A stretch of 64,000 nt of DNA from Pseudodesulfovibrio sp. S3. GTDB lineage: Bacteria; Desulfobacterota; Desulfovibrionia; Desulfovibrionales; Desulfovibrionaceae. Positions 39,442 to 48,966 of the stretch are shown piece by piece. A program made the position numbers and the translations under genes. The stretch covers positions 1 through 64,000 of the forward strand of contig NZ_QTZO01000001.1 of the NCBI RefSeq assembly GCF_004025585.1, in the 5' to 3' direction. The stretch's first letter is position 1; each line of letters opens with the position of its first letter. The notes below the pieces were generated by a model that was given only the letters and a program-made list of their open reading frames with translations, did no database searches and was not told where the DNA came from.

Positions 39442-40040
39442 AAGGCCTGTTTGCACTGGTGTGGTGAACCCGCTTTGAACGGCTTCTCCCTGTTGAACCG
39501 GTCCTGAAGGTTCCACTGCTCCACAAGCTTGGCCACTCCGGGCGGCACCAGATGATGCCAGTCCCCGTTGTCCCTGATGGCCGCGCGAACGTCCTTGCCC
39601 GAAATGCCTTTAAATTCCAGTGGCCGTTCCCACATGACGTGGGTGCGAAGGCCGTGGGCTTCCAGTCTTTTTTTCTTTTCCCGTCCCCAATCGTCGTAGA
39701 TGGTCAGGTAATATACCGCGTCTCTTGGAGCGTGCTTTTCGAACAGCTCCGGGCGGCTGATGGGGAAGGGGACCACGGAAAACTCGTTTGGGTCCACCCC
39801 TGTATCGGAGAGTGCGGTCTCGATCATGGCCTTGCGTTCGTCATAGGTCAGGGGATTGTTGTCCCGGTTTGACCGTTCGGGAGCGGTCGCCTCGTCGCAT
39901 ATGGAGGCCGTGTCGGGGTTGGTGATGCCGACTATCAGCCGGTCGCACAGATCCTTGCCCGCCAGCAGGTAGGCCAGGTGGTCGTTGTGCAGAACCTGGA
40001 AACGTCCGTGGATGAAGCCGAGAGGGTGGAGCATGGTCAT
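39438..40040 (-). CDS. NadM-type nucleotidyltransferase (nicotinamide-nucleotide adenylyltransferase-like)
   Basis: A 200-residue member of the HxGH nucleotidyltransferase superfamily. The N-terminus has GFIHGRFQVLHNDHLAYL, in which the usual HxGH reads HNDH. A C-terminal ISGKDVRAAI stands where family members have ISSTxIR. The overall size and GRFQ start resemble archaeal-type NadM, so a role in NAD salvage or another cytidylyl or adenylyl transfer is possible. It overlaps the ApgM-like gene by 4 nt (ATGA), indicating a joint unit. The substituted motif makes the substrate uncertain. Confidence 0.75.
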   Translation of the reverse strand: MTMLHPLGFIHGRFQVLHNDHLAYLLAGKDLCDRLIVGITNPDTASICDEATAPERSNRDNNPLTYDERKAMIETALSDTGVDPNEFSVVPFPISRPELFEKHAPRDAVYYLTIYDDWGREKKKRLEAHGLRTHVMWERPLEFKGISGKDVRAAIRDNGDWHHLVPPGVAKLVEQWNLQDRFNREKPFKAGSPHQCKQAF

Positions 40041-41380
40041 TCCTGCGGCTTCGGGTCGAGGATGAACGGCTCATGGTCGCCGGGCCAATATTCCACGGGG
40101 TCCGGTGAATCATGGATGCCGACCAGCCGAGCCCTGTCGAGATAGTTGAGTATGGTGAACAGCAACTCCGGGCCGCGCATGGCTCCCAGGCAGCCGCAGG
40201 CTACGCTGATTTCGTCGAAAGACGTCACTGTGTCGCGGCGAACTCCGGTGCCGATGAACATGAGCGGAACCGGTTCGCCCGAGTGGATGAGTTTGCCGCA
40301 ACTCGGGGTGGAGTGATCGGCGGTCACGGCCAAGAGCACACTATCGTCTTCCAGGAGCGGCTCCAAGCTTCGGGCCAGTCCCCGGTCAAGGGATTCGATG
40401 ACCCTGACCTTGGCGTCGGGGTCTTTGGAATGGGCCGCCTGGTCAGGGGTCTTGGTATGAACGTGGATGAAGTCGTAGTCGCCAAGTCTTTCCCTAGCCA
40501 GGGATATCCGTTTGACCATATCCGCGCCGGGATCATCCGTGTCAGGTACCTTGAGAAAGTCCATGCCCGTGAACCGGGCCAAACCGGCATAAATGGTCCC
40601 GCTGGCAATGGACAACCCCCTGAGGCCGTACCGGGTCCGCATGGGGAGGCACGGTTTGAGCCGTCCGGCACGCTGGGTGACCAGTCCGTTGACCGGGATA
40701 TCCCCTGAGGCTCTCCGCGAACGGTTTATGGGTGCGTCTGTCAGGCGGCGGTGTGCCCACTTGAGATATTCGGTCAGTATCCGGGCCGTGCGGCGGGTCG
40801 GCGGGTCATCTGCGTATGGAGCCAGCGGGAGCACCTTGGGAATGAACCGCCCGTCCACCATGGGGTTGGTGTCCGTTATGTGCGGAGCCACATCGCCTCC
40901 CATGGTCAGGACGCTGAACATGCCGTTCGTCGGGTGCAGCTTCAGAGTCACGCCGTCGCATTCGAAATCCTCCAGGCTGTCGAAAAGTCGCCGGATTTCG
41001 TCTGGGCTGGCAGACACCTTGTCGTGCCGCAGTATGAGCCGATTCTCGTTGTCCGGCTCCAGGTGGGCGAAGTGGGCGAGCATGGCCACGTCGTCGGGAC
41101 AGAGGTCCAGCCCCGCGCCGAGCGCCTCCAGGGGGCCGCGTCCGGGAAACTCCTCCGGCATTCCGCCGAAGATGGCGAAGTGGGCGTTTTCGCTCGGCAG
41201 CGGCTGTCCGAACAGGGTGGCGTGATAGAGGCCGGTTCCACCCAGGGAGGCCAGGCGGTCGAGATAGGGCGTGTGAGCCGCCTGCAAGGGCGTCCGGTGG
41301 CCGAGTTGCGGGTGGGAGCGGTCGCCGAGGCCATCCAGCAGGATGAGGATGCAGGTATCAGGCACGTTCTGCTCCGGCAT
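40037..41380 (-). CDS. Phosphoglycerate mutase-like protein, ApgM/alkaline phosphatase superfamily
   Basis: A 447-residue metalloenzyme of the alkaline phosphatase superfamily. It has the metal-binding start LILLDGLGDRSHPQLGHRTPLQAAHTPYLDRLA, a probable phosphorylated serine in LPSENAHFAIFGG, and late metal ligands in VHTKTPDQAAH and AVTADHSTPS. The order matches the archaeal-type cofactor-independent phosphoglycerate mutase group, which also contains phosphonate and sugar-phosphate enzymes. True substrate unknown. No clear ribosome site precedes the ATG. The downstream NadM-like gene is coupled to it. Confidence 0.78.
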   Translation of the reverse strand: MPEQNVPDTCILILLDGLGDRSHPQLGHRTPLQAAHTPYLDRLASLGGTGLYHATLFGQPLPSENAHFAIFGGMPEEFPGRGPLEALGAGLDLCPDDVAMLAHFAHLEPDNENRLILRHDKVSASPDEIRRLFDSLEDFECDGVTLKLHPTNGMFSVLTMGGDVAPHITDTNPMVDGRFIPKVLPLAPYADDPPTRRTARILTEYLKWAHRRLTDAPINRSRRASGDIPVNGLVTQRAGRLKPCLPMRTRYGLRGLSIASGTIYAGLARFTGMDFLKVPDTDDPGADMVKRISLARERLGDYDFIHVHTKTPDQAAHSKDPDAKVRVIESLDRGLARSLEPLLEDDSVLLAVTADHSTPSCGKLIHSGEPVPLMFIGTGVRRDTVTSFDEISVACGCLGAMRGPELLFTILNYLDRARLVGIHDSPDPVEYWPGDHEPFILDPKPQE

Positions 41381-41393
41381 GGAACATTAGTAT

Positions 41394-41408
41394 ATAGACA
41401 ATGTCTAT
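41394..41408. promoter_or_regulatory. Candidate operator between divergent genes
   Basis: ATAGACA and TGTCTAT flank a single A, giving a perfect 15 bp inverted repeat 13 bp before the ApgM-like gene and 66 bp before the PHP gene. A dimeric regulator could use it; no regulator gene is adjacent. Confidence 0.35.
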
Positions 41409-41474
41409 TTTAAGCATGCACATCATTGATACAATCTCGTTGCGTTGAATGCCCGGATAAGTACAGTATGGGAC

Positions 41475-42077
41475 ATGCTCATAGATCTTCATGTCCATTC
41501 GACCTGTTCACCGTGCAGCGTCCTGACGCCTGCAGAAATCCTTGCCCATGCCAGGGGCAGGGGCCTCGACGGCGTCTGCATCACCGATCACGACACCATG
41601 GACATCCTGTCACATATCAAAGCAGGTTTCCAGTCTGACGGACTGTTTGTCGCTGTGGGCATGGAGTATGCCACCCCGCAGGGCGATTATCTTGTTTTCG
41701 GGGATATCGCTTCGTTGCCGGGAGGATTACCTGCCTCGGATTTGCTGTCCCGCGTCAGTGCGTTGGGCGGAGCGGCCATTGCCGCGCATCCCTGCCGCGT
41801 TCGGCGCCCGGCTGATCCGGCCCTGTTCGGGACCGGGCTGTTTTCCCTTGTGGAAGTGAACAACGGCCGCAACAGCATGGAGGAGAACGAGCAGGCCCAT
41901 TCCCTGGTCAGCCGTTTTGACATGATTGCGGTAGCGGGTTCCGATGCCCACCGTCTGGACGAACTCGGCCGATGCCCCACCCGGTTCACAGTACCGATCA
42001 CTTCCACTGCAGACCTTGTCGATGCCCTCAACCAGGGCTGTTGCCTGCCGTTCTCCATGCACCGCAAGGTAGCCTGA
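41475..42077 (+). CDS. PHP-domain phosphoesterase-like protein
   Basis: A 200-residue protein of the PHP (polymerase and histidinol phosphatase) superfamily. Metal-binding histidines and aspartates appear in order: DLHVHSTCSP, CITDHDTMD, GMEYATPQGD, AAHPCR and AGSDAHRLDELG. Such proteins are phosphatases or nucleases. There is no polymerase domain, so it is a stand-alone enzyme. ATG 41475 is preferred because the PHP motif starts right after; an in-frame TTG at 41445 is possible. The ribosome site is weak. Confidence 0.82.
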   Translation: MLIDLHVHSTCSPCSVLTPAEILAHARGRGLDGVCITDHDTMDILSHIKAGFQSDGLFVAVGMEYATPQGDYLVFGDIASLPGGLPASDLLSRVSALGGAAIAAHPCRVRRPADPALFGTGLFSLVEVNNGRNSMEENEQAHSLVSRFDMIAVAGSDAHRLDELGRCPTRFTVPITSTADLVDALNQGCCLPFSMHRKVA

Positions 42078-42108
42078 CTTCCCGCATTCGGTTGATTTAT
42101 GTCATCCT

Positions 42109-42663
42109 CTACTTGGAGGGGATCAAGAAGGACGTGACCTTGCGTACCCCTTCCACTCCCCTGGCCACCTTGATTGCCAATTGGGCGTCCGCCGTGCTGC
42201 GGACCATGCCGAGCAGCACCACTTCGCCGTTGAAGACCTCCTGTTCTATCTGGGTGGCGCTCAGGTCGCCCTCGACTATGAGTGCTGTGCGTACCTTGGC
42301 GGTTGTCTTTAAATCGTTGGCCGTGGTTTGGGACTCGGCCACGAAGTATTTCGTGACACTCCTGACGTTCTTGGTCCCTTGGGCGGTCTTGACGGCGAAG
42401 TTCTGGAAGTCCGCATCATTTATGGCGCCCACCAGGAAGACGTGGCCGACAAAACAGTATACATGAATCTTGAGGGCCTTGCCGGGATCCGTATCCGCCA
42501 TGGCCTTCTTGACGGACAGGGAAATCTCGGTGTCCGACGCCTGGTCGCCAACGCTCCGTTCATCGCGGGCGCTGCCGTAGATGGCCCCCCAAGGCGTCCA
42601 GGCCGCGGAGGAAAGGGCCAGGCACAGGATGAGGCAGATCGGGATTGAACCGGGTTTTCGCAT
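42109..42663 (-). CDS. Exported protein with two BON domains (OsmY/YraP-like)
   Basis: A 184-residue envelope protein with a signal peptide (about residues 1-26). Two BON domains follow: about 48-110 (ISLSVKKAMADTDPGKALKI to VRSVTKYF) and about 118-180 (TAKVRTALIVEGD, EVFNGEVVLLGMVRS, GVRKVTSF). BON domains bind phospholipid and help membrane integrity or stress tolerance. GAGGAGG is 4-5 nt before the ATG. The lipid anchor cysteine usual in YraP is not obvious. Confidence 0.88.
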   Translation of the reverse strand: MRKPGSIPICLILCLALSSAAWTPWGAIYGSARDERSVGDQASDTEISLSVKKAMADTDPGKALKIHVYCFVGHVFLVGAINDADFQNFAVKTAQGTKNVRSVTKYFVAESQTTANDLKTTAKVRTALIVEGDLSATQIEQEVFNGEVVLLGMVRSTADAQLAIKVARGVEGVRKVTSFLIPSK

Positions 42664-42805
42664 GATTCCTCCTCGCAGCTCATGTGGATAAGTCTGTGGA
42701 AATCGAATGAAATGTTAGTACTTCAGGACTTGACACAGCATGAAGGCATATTAACTTACAAAGTCATCAGAGAACATATTTTTTTTGTGAAGGGACAAGA
42801 CTCCA

Positions 42806-43783
42806 ATGGAATATAAAGATTACTACAAACTTCTCGGGGTTTCCCGATCAGCTTCGAGGGATGAGATCAGCAAGGCTTTCAAAAAGCTTGCCCGCAAGCT
42901 CCATCCTGACCTCAATCCCAACAACAAGGATGCCGAGGCCAAGTTCAAGGAAATCAATGAAGCTTATGAAGTCCTCAAGGACGAAAAGAAACGTAAGCTG
43001 TATGATCAGTTCGGTTCCAATTGGGAGCATGGGCAGCATTTCCAGCCCCCGCCAGGCTACCAGAATGCGCAATTCGGTGGCGGCGGCTTCGGCGGTGGCG
43101 GCGGTTTCTCCGACTTCTTCGAGACCATTTTCGGTGGTCAGGCTGGTGGCGGCGGTTTCCGTGGCGGCTTCCAGCAGGGCGGTTTTTCGCAGGGAGATTT
43201 CGGTGGATACCAGCAACGGCCACGGCGCGGCGCGGATTCCGAGGCAGCCTATGAGCTGACCCTTGAAGAGGCATTCCGCGGCGGAAAGAAGTCTGTCACC
43301 TTGCAGGAGCAGACCTCCGGTCCCGAGGGTATCCCCCGCATGTCCACGAAAACCCTGGAGATCACCATACCGGCGGGAGTGAAGGACGGCCAGAAGATCC
43401 GTCTGGCTGGCCAGGGAAACCCCGGTATGGGCGGCGGCCCCAAGGGCGATCTGTATCTCAAGATTAGGCTCATGCCTCATCCCATGTACAAAGTCGCGGA
43501 TGTGGACGTCATCCTCGATCTGCCGTTGACTCCATGGGAAGCAGCGCTCGGGGCTTCTTTGCGCATCCCCACGCTGGACGGGGCCGTGGAGATGAAGATC
43601 CCTCCGGGTATCGGCTCGGGCAAGAAGCTGCGTATCAAGGGCAGGGGGCTTGGGTCCGGGGCCAGAAAGGGCGATCAGTTTGTGCGCATCATGATCCAGG
43701 TGCCGGAGCGGCTCACCAGTGAGGAGCGCGACCTGTTGGAGCAGTTGCAGAAAGTATCCGAATTCAAGCCGAGAAGCTTTTAG
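42806..43783 (+). CDS. cbpA: DnaJ-class co-chaperone CbpA
   Basis: Stimulates DnaK ATPase and hands over substrates. The 325-residue protein has a J domain (about 1-70, HPD in KLHPDLNP), a Gly/Phe-rich linker (about 80-145) and the two-part C-terminal substrate domain (about 150-325: SKTLEITIPAGVKDGQKIRL). The cysteine-rich zinc finger of true DnaJ is absent, and the gene is followed by cbpM, so CbpA is the right name. TTGACA at 42730 is a possible -35. GAAGGG precedes the ATG. Confidence 0.94.
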   Translation: MEYKDYYKLLGVSRSASRDEISKAFKKLARKLHPDLNPNNKDAEAKFKEINEAYEVLKDEKKRKLYDQFGSNWEHGQHFQPPPGYQNAQFGGGGFGGGGGFSDFFETIFGGQAGGGGFRGGFQQGGFSQGDFGGYQQRPRRGADSEAAYELTLEEAFRGGKKSVTLQEQTSGPEGIPRMSTKTLEITIPAGVKDGQKIRLAGQGNPGMGGGPKGDLYLKIRLMPHPMYKVADVDVILDLPLTPWEAALGASLRIPTLDGAVEMKIPPGIGSGKKLRIKGRGLGSGARKGDQFVRIMIQVPERLTSEERDLLEQLQKVSEFKPRSF

Positions 43784-43792
43784 AGGTATGCT

Positions 43793-44128
43793 ATGACCAC
43801 GAGAAAATTACAGGAAATGCTCATGCATCTGCCCGGTCTCAACCTGCCCGAGCGCAGTGAATATGTGGCCTGGGCTCAACTGGTTCAGCTGACATCCATC
43901 CAGCCGGCCGATGTGGCCGAGTTGGTCGATCTTGGTTGGATCAGTCCCAAGAAGACCAGCGCCGAGGAGTACCTGTTCCGGCTGCGCGATGTCTATCGCA
44001 TTCACAAGCTCATGCGGCTGGTCAACGACCTGGACGTCAATTTCAACTCCGGCTCCATCATAGTGGACCTGCTTGAGCGGGTCGAAGAGCTGGAAACCGA
44101 AGTCGAAGAACTCAAGCGGCTCGTATAA
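43793..44128 (+). CDS. cbpM: Chaperone modulator CbpM
   Basis: A 111-residue MerR-like helical protein that binds the CbpA J domain and inhibits it. It has a helical N-terminus, VAELVDLGWISPKK, FRLRDVYRIHKLMRLVNDLDVNFNSGSII and a terminal coiled coil (LLERVEELETEVEELKRL), typical of CbpM. It starts 9 nt after cbpA. Confidence 0.88.
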   Translation: MTTRKLQEMLMHLPGLNLPERSEYVAWAQLVQLTSIQPADVAELVDLGWISPKKTSAEEYLFRLRDVYRIHKLMRLVNDLDVNFNSGSIIVDLLERVEELETEVEELKRLV

Positions 44129-44157
44129 CACATCCCAATTCGTGAGGAGGCATTCCC

Positions 44158-46755
44158 ATGGATCCCAATACCTTTACGCGTAAAACCCAGGACGCTGTTT
44201 CCGAGGCCCAGAACCTGGCCATCCGAAACGGACATCAACAGATAGATTGCGAACACCTCATGCATGCCCTGGTGGCCCAGGAACAGGGGCTGTCAGGTCA
44301 GATTCTGCGCAAACTCGGCGTGGCCCCGGACGCCTATCTCGGGGCCATCGACGCCGAGATAGCCAAGATGCCGCGTGTGTCCGGTTCGGGCGCGAGGCCG
44401 GACCAGATCGTGGTCACCCAGCGAATGCAAAAGGCGCTGGTGACGGCTGACGACATGCGCAAGCGCATGAAGGACGAATTCGTGTCCGTGGAGCATGTGT
44501 TCGTGGCCCTGATGGACGAACCTCCGTCCACAGGTGTGGGCAAGGTCAACAAGCAGTTTTCCCTGGACAAGAACAAGATTCTCGGCGCGTTGGAAGAGGT
44601 GCGCGGCAAGCAGCGCGTGACCACTGACAATCCCGAGGCGACCTACGAGTCGCTCAAGAAATACGGCCGCGACCTGGTGGAGGAAGCCCGATCCGGAAAG
44701 CTCGATCCGGTCATCGGCCGCGACAGTGAAATCCGTCGCGTCATCCGCATCCTGAGCCGTCGCACCAAGAACAACCCGGTGCTCATCGGTGAGGCCGGTG
44801 TGGGCAAGACCGCCATTGCCGAGGGGTTGGCCCAGCGCATCGTCAAGGGCGACGTCCCCGAAGGCCTCAAGGAAAAGACCTTGTTCTCCCTGGACATGTC
44901 CGCCTTGATCGCCGGGGCTAAGTACCGGGGAGAATTCGAGGAGCGGCTCAAGGCCGTGCTCAAGGAGGTGGCCGAGTCCGCCGGGCAGATTCTCATGTTC
45001 ATCGACGAACTGCACACCATTGTGGGTGCGGGCAAGACCGACGGGGCCATGGACGCGAGCAACATCCTCAAGCCCATGTTGGCCCGTGGCGAACTGCACT
45101 GCATCGGTGCCACCACCCTGGACGAGTACCGCAAGTACATTGAGAAGGACCCGGCCCTGGAACGCCGTTTCCAGACCGTCCTGGTGGAAGAGCCCAATGT
45201 GGAAGACACCATTTCCATCCTTCGAGGGCTGCGCGAGCGGTTCGAGGTGCACCATGGCGTGCGCATCGCCGACGGTGCCATTGTGGAGGCCGCCGTGCTC
45301 TCCAACCGGTATATCACCGATCGTCAGCTCCCGGACAAGGCCATCGACCTTATCGACGAGGCCGCGGCCCTGATTCGTACAGAGATCGATTCCCAGCCTT
45401 ACGAGCTGGACAAGGCCAACCGCCAGATCATGCAGTTCGAGATCGAACGCGAGGCATTGAAGCGGGAATCCGACAAGGCCTCCCGCGAGCGGTTGATCGT
45501 GCTCGAAAAGAAGCTGGCCGAACTCAAGGAGCAGCAGAGTGCGCTGCTCGCCCAGTGGGAGAACGAGAAATCCGGCATTGAGCGGCTGCGGTCCCTCAAG
45601 GGGGATATCGAGACCACCCGCCGCGAGGTGGACGAAGCCAAGCGCGTGCACGACTACAACCGGGCCGCAGAGTTGGAGTATGGCCGCCTCAATGCCCTGG
45701 AAAAGGAATTGGCCGCGCGCAACGAAGCCCTGGAATCCGGCGATGGACCGCGCATGGTCAGGGAAGAGGTCGGTCCCGACGACGTTGCCCAGGTCATTGC
45801 CAAGTGGACCGGCATCCCGGTCTCCCGGCTTTTGGAAGGAGAGCGCGACAAGCTGCTCAAGCTGGCCGACACCCTGCACGAGCGGGTCATCGGTCAGGAT
45901 ACGGCTGTTCAGGCCGTGGCCGATGCGGTCCTGCGCGCCCGCGCCGGGCTTAAGGACCCCTCACGCCCCATAGGTTCGTTCATTTTTCTCGGCCCCACGG
46001 GCGTGGGCAAGACCGAGTTGTGCAAGACCCTGGCTTCGGCCCTGTTCGATTCCGAGGAGAACATGGTGCGCATCGATATGTCCGAATACATGGAGAAGCA
46101 TACCGTGGCCCGGCTCATCGGCGCGCCTCCTGGCTACATAGGCTATGACGAGGGCGGCCAACTGACCGAGGCCGTTCGCCGCAAGCCGTATTCCGTCATC
46201 CTGTTCGACGAGATCGAGAAGGCGCACCATGACGTGTTCAACATCCTGTTGCAGATTCTCGACGACGGACGGCTGACCGATTCCCATGGCCGGACCGTGG
46301 ATTTCAAGAATACCATCGTCATCATGACCAGCAACCTGGGGGCAGAGTACCTGCTCGACGGCATCGACGAGGTCGGTGGATTCAGGGAGGGCGTCGAGGC
46401 CAAGGTCATGGACGTCCTGCGCCACCACTTTCGGCCCGAGTTCCTCAACCGCGTGGACGAGACCGTGCTTTTCCGGCCGCTCACTCCCACGCAGCTCATG
46501 GGCATCATCGATCTGCTGGTGGCCGGTCTGCGCGGTCGGCTTGAGGATCGCAAGATCGAGCTGAAGCTTACGGACAAGGCCAAGGGCTTCATTGCCGAGA
46601 CCGCCTACGATCCGAGTTTCGGGGCCAGACCGCTGCACCGCTATCTCCAGCACTATCTGGAGACGCCGCTGGCCAAAAGACTCATCAGCGGAGACCTGCT
46701 GGATGGGACGTCTGTCACCGTGGACGAACGGGACGGCGAGTTGGTGTTCAGTTAG
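44158..46755 (+). CDS. clpB: ATP-dependent disaggregase ClpB
   Basis: Rescues aggregated proteins together with DnaK and its partners. The 865-residue protein has an N-terminal Clp repeat domain (about 1-150), AAA1 with [13 protein letters not shown], the long coiled-coil M domain (about 410-525), AAA2 with [13 protein letters not shown], and the C-terminal D2-small domain. Pore-loop residues are in [12 protein letters not shown] and [20 protein letters not shown] precedes the ATG. It closes the cbpA-cbpM-clpB operon. Confidence 0.97.
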   Translation: MDPNTFTRKTQDAVSEAQNLAIRNGHQQIDCEHLMHALVAQEQGLSGQILRKLGVAPDAYLGAIDAEIAKMPRVSGSGARPDQIVVTQRMQKALVTADDMRKRMKDEFVSVEHVFVALMDEPPSTGVGKVNKQFSLDKNKILGALEEVRGKQRVTTDNPEATYESLKKYGRDLVEEARSGKLDPVIGRDSEIRRVIRILSRRTKNNPVLIGEAGVGKTAIAEGLAQRIVKGDVPEGLKEKTLFSLDMSALIAGAKYRGEFEERLKAVLKEVAESAGQILMFIDELHTIVGAGKTDGAMDASNILKPMLARGELHCIGATTLDEYRKYIEKDPALERRFQTVLVEEPNVEDTISILRGLRERFEVHHGVRIADGAIVEAAVLSNRYITDRQLPDKAIDLIDEAAALIRTEIDSQPYELDKANRQIMQFEIEREALKRESDKASRERLIVLEKKLAELKEQQSALLAQWENEKSGIERLRSLKGDIETTRREVDEAKRVHDYNRAAELEYGRLNALEKELAARNEALESGDGPRMVREEVGPDDVAQVIAKWTGIPVSRLLEGERDKLLKLADTLHERVIGQDTAVQAVADAVLRARAGLKDPSRPIGSFIFLGPTGVGKTELCKTLASALFDSEENMVRIDMSEYMEKHTVARLIGAPPGYIGYDEGGQLTEAVRRKPYSVILFDEIEKAHHDVFNILLQILDDGRLTDSHGRTVDFKNTIVIMTSNLGAEYLLDGIDEVGGFREGVEAKVMDVLRHHFRPEFLNRVDETVLFRPLTPTQLMGIIDLLVAGLRGRLEDRKIELKLTDKAKGFIAETAYDPSFGARPLHRYLQHYLETPLAKRLISGDLLDGTSVTVDERDGELVFS

Positions 46756-46775
46756 ACGGAAGGAATGAATTGATC

Positions 46776-46811
46776 AAGGCCGACACCCGGAACCGGGTGT
46801 CGGCCTTTTGT
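46776..46811 (+). terminator. Terminator after clpB
   Basis: AAGGCCGACACCCGG and CCGGGTGTCGGCCTT form a perfect 15 bp stem around AA, then TTGTC. The stem is strong and the T-run short. Confidence 0.85.
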
Positions 46812-46887
46812 CTTGTTGGCGTTCAGCCTGCATCTGTTGACTTGGAGAGGGTGGAATGCGTAATGTGCCGAGGATACAGGGGGATGG

Positions 46888-47733
46888 ATGGTGAAACGAT
46901 TCATTTTCATATTCATTCTGCTCCTTGTCGCAGCAGTTCCGACCGATTCTCAATCAGGCAACAGCATGCGAACGGGGAGACCGCTCATCGTGGTGCATTC
47001 CAACAACACGCCCCCGCTTTCGTATGTCGGGTTGAACGGCGACCCCGAGGGATTGGTCGTCGACTACTGGAAAGCATGGTCCCTTGCCAGCGGCAATGCC
47101 ATCACGTTTGTGCAGGCGGATTGGCCGGAAACGCTGGAAATGGTTCGGGACGGCAGGGCCGATATTCATGGCGGGCTTTATTATAGTGAAGAACGAGATG
47201 GGTATCTGGATTTTTCCGATTCATTTTTCTCAATGGATACGGCAATATACGTTCGTAAATCCCTTGGCATTGATTCATTGATTGAGCTTGGCGAAACCCC
47301 GGTGGCCGTGCTGGAATCGGGCTATTCAGAATCCTATTTGCGCAAGTCCCATCCCTGGATACGGCGCAAAGCATACAAGAATTCCGACCAGATGGTCCAG
47401 GCTGCTTTCTCCGGCGAAGTGGATGTCCTCCTGACTGAACACACGACAATGGTCAATCATCTGGGGGCCAGGAACAAGTTGGAAGAGTTCATACCGATAA
47501 AGACCCTGTATAGCCGTTCGGTTTGTGGGGCGGTGGCTCGGGGGAACGAGGAACTTCTGCGGCTGGTCAGGGCAGGTCAGGCGGGGGTTACCGAAAAGAA
47601 ACGGGAGCGGCTGTTCAGCCATTGGGTCGTCCTTTCCTCTTCGACTTCAAGCTGGTTGATCGCGATTCTTGTGGCCGGTGCCATTGTCCTGATCGGCGCA
47701 ATTCTGTTTGCGCTGTTCCATAATCGGAGGTGA
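46888..47733 (+). CDS. Periplasmic binding-protein-like sensor domain with C-terminal membrane helix and no output domain
   Basis: A 281-residue protein with a signal peptide (about 1-22), an SBP family 3-type domain (about 33-245: VVHSNNTPPLSYVGLNGDPEGLVVDYW, then DGRADIHGGLYYSEER), and one C-terminal membrane helix (about 255-276, AILVAGAIVLIGAILFALF). The last residues are only HNRR, where sensor kinases and cyclases with this sensor go on into PAS, kinase or GGDEF parts. It could be a truncated sensor, or one acting with a partner. AGGGGG is 3-4 nt before the ATG. Confidence 0.82.
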   Translation: MVKRFIFIFILLLVAAVPTDSQSGNSMRTGRPLIVVHSNNTPPLSYVGLNGDPEGLVVDYWKAWSLASGNAITFVQADWPETLEMVRDGRADIHGGLYYSEERDGYLDFSDSFFSMDTAIYVRKSLGIDSLIELGETPVAVLESGYSESYLRKSHPWIRRKAYKNSDQMVQAAFSGEVDVLLTEHTTMVNHLGARNKLEEFIPIKTLYSRSVCGAVARGNEELLRLVRAGQAGVTEKKRERLFSHWVVLSSSTSSWLIAILVAGAIVLIGAILFALFHNRR

Positions 47734-47814
47734 TGCCCGCGGGGGAAAAACGCGCTTGACAACGCTGGCCTCTTGCTGAAAGGTTGCACCTTCAACTTTT
47801 CCCCAGAGGACTGA

Positions 47815-48966
47815 ATGCCTAATTTGATTTTACTGGCCCTTCTTGCGGCTTTTCCGCCTTTATCCACCGACATGTATCTCCCGGCCATTCCGGCACTTCA
47901 GGCCAGCTGGGGGATATCCTTTGCCACGGCCAACCTCTCGCTGGTGCTGTTCATGGCCACGTTCAGTGTCTGTCTGCTCATCCATGGCCCGCTTTCGGAC
48001 CGCTTCGGCAGACGGCCGGTGCTGATTTACGGCATCCTGTTGTTCATCGCGGGCACCATCCTGTGCGCGGTCTCCAATTCCATCTTCACGCTTCTTGTTG
48101 GCCGGTGCGTTCAGGCCGCAGGTGCCGCTGCCGCGTCTTCTCTGGCTCTGGCCCTTTCCAAGGATCTGTATTCCGGGCCTGAACGGCAGAAGATATTGGC
48201 TTACATCGGCGTGATCATGGCCCTGGCTCCCATGCTGGCTCCCACCCTGGGTGGCCTGATGCTCAAATTCGCTTCATGGCGGTATATCTTCGTGGTCCAG
48301 GTATTGCTGGCCCTGATCGGGTTGTATGGCGTGTACCGGTTGGAAGAGCCGCTCACCGAGTTTACCCAGGGCGGTATCCTGTCCATGGCCGGGCGGTACG
48401 TCACGGTTATGAAGAACCTGCCTTTCATGGGTCTGTCAGCGGGATTCGCCATGATGTCCCTGCCGCATTTCGGATTTATCGGCGGGTCCACCGACATCTA
48501 TATAAACGGGTTCGGCATATCCGAGCAGATGTTCGGTCTGTATTTCGGGTTCAACGCCCTGGGATTCATGCTCGGCTCCTTTGTCTGTACCCGGTTGGTG
48601 GGCGTGTACAAGCCTTTGAACATGCTCTATTTTACCCTGTTTGCATTTTTCGGGGCAGGGGTGCTCATGTTGTTCATGGGCGGGCATTCCCCGGTTGCCG
48701 TGGCCATCCCCATGGTGTGCATTTCCTTTTGCGTGGGCTTTTCCCGTCCCATCAGCAATTCCATGATCCTGGACCAGGTGGACAAGGACGTGGGTGCGGC
48801 CTCGGGTATCCTGACGTTCGAAATATTCTTTGTCGCCGCCGTGTCCATGCAGCTTATTTCTCTGGAATGGGATGCCAAGCCGATGGTTTTGGGCTGGTTG
48901 GCTCTGAGCAGCGCCGTGGTTCCGTTTGTGGCCCTGCAGGCCATCAAGAAGCGCTGCCGGTTCTAG
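47815..48966 (+). CDS. Bcr/CflA-type multidrug efflux transporter (MFS)
   Basis: A 383-residue, twelve-helix MFS exporter. The start fits Bcr/CflA proteins (PPLSTDMYLPAIPAL), the loop 2-3 motif is GPLSDRFGRRPVL, and QAAGAAAASSLALALSKDLY follows. It probably pumps out drugs or metabolites with protons. AGAGGA precedes the ATG. A TTGACA lies at 47756. Its stop overlaps the convergent hydrolase gene by 4 nt. Confidence 0.92.
   Translation: MPNLILLALLAAFPPLSTDMYLPAIPALQASWGISFATANLSLVLFMATFSVCLLIHGPLSDRFGRRPVLIYGILLFIAGTILCAVSNSIFTLLVGRCVQAAGAAAASSLALALSKDLYSGPERQKILAYIGVIMALAPMLAPTLGGLMLKFASWRYIFVVQVLLALIGLYGVYRLEEPLTEFTQGGILSMAGRYVTVMKNLPFMGLSAGFAMMSLPHFGFIGGSTDIYINGFGISEQMFGLYFGFNALGFMLGSFVCTRLVGVYKPLNMLYFTLFAFFGAGVLMLFMGGHSPVAVAIPMVCISFCVGFSRPISNSMILDQVDKDVGAASGILTFEIFFVAAVSMQLISLEWDAKPMVLGWLALSSAVVPFVALQAIKKRCRF

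Noticed and set aside
42664-42805. CIRCE element before cbpA
   Set aside because: TTAGTACTTCAGG resembles half of CIRCE only loosely and no inverted partner follows. The same search before grpE and dnaK was negative.
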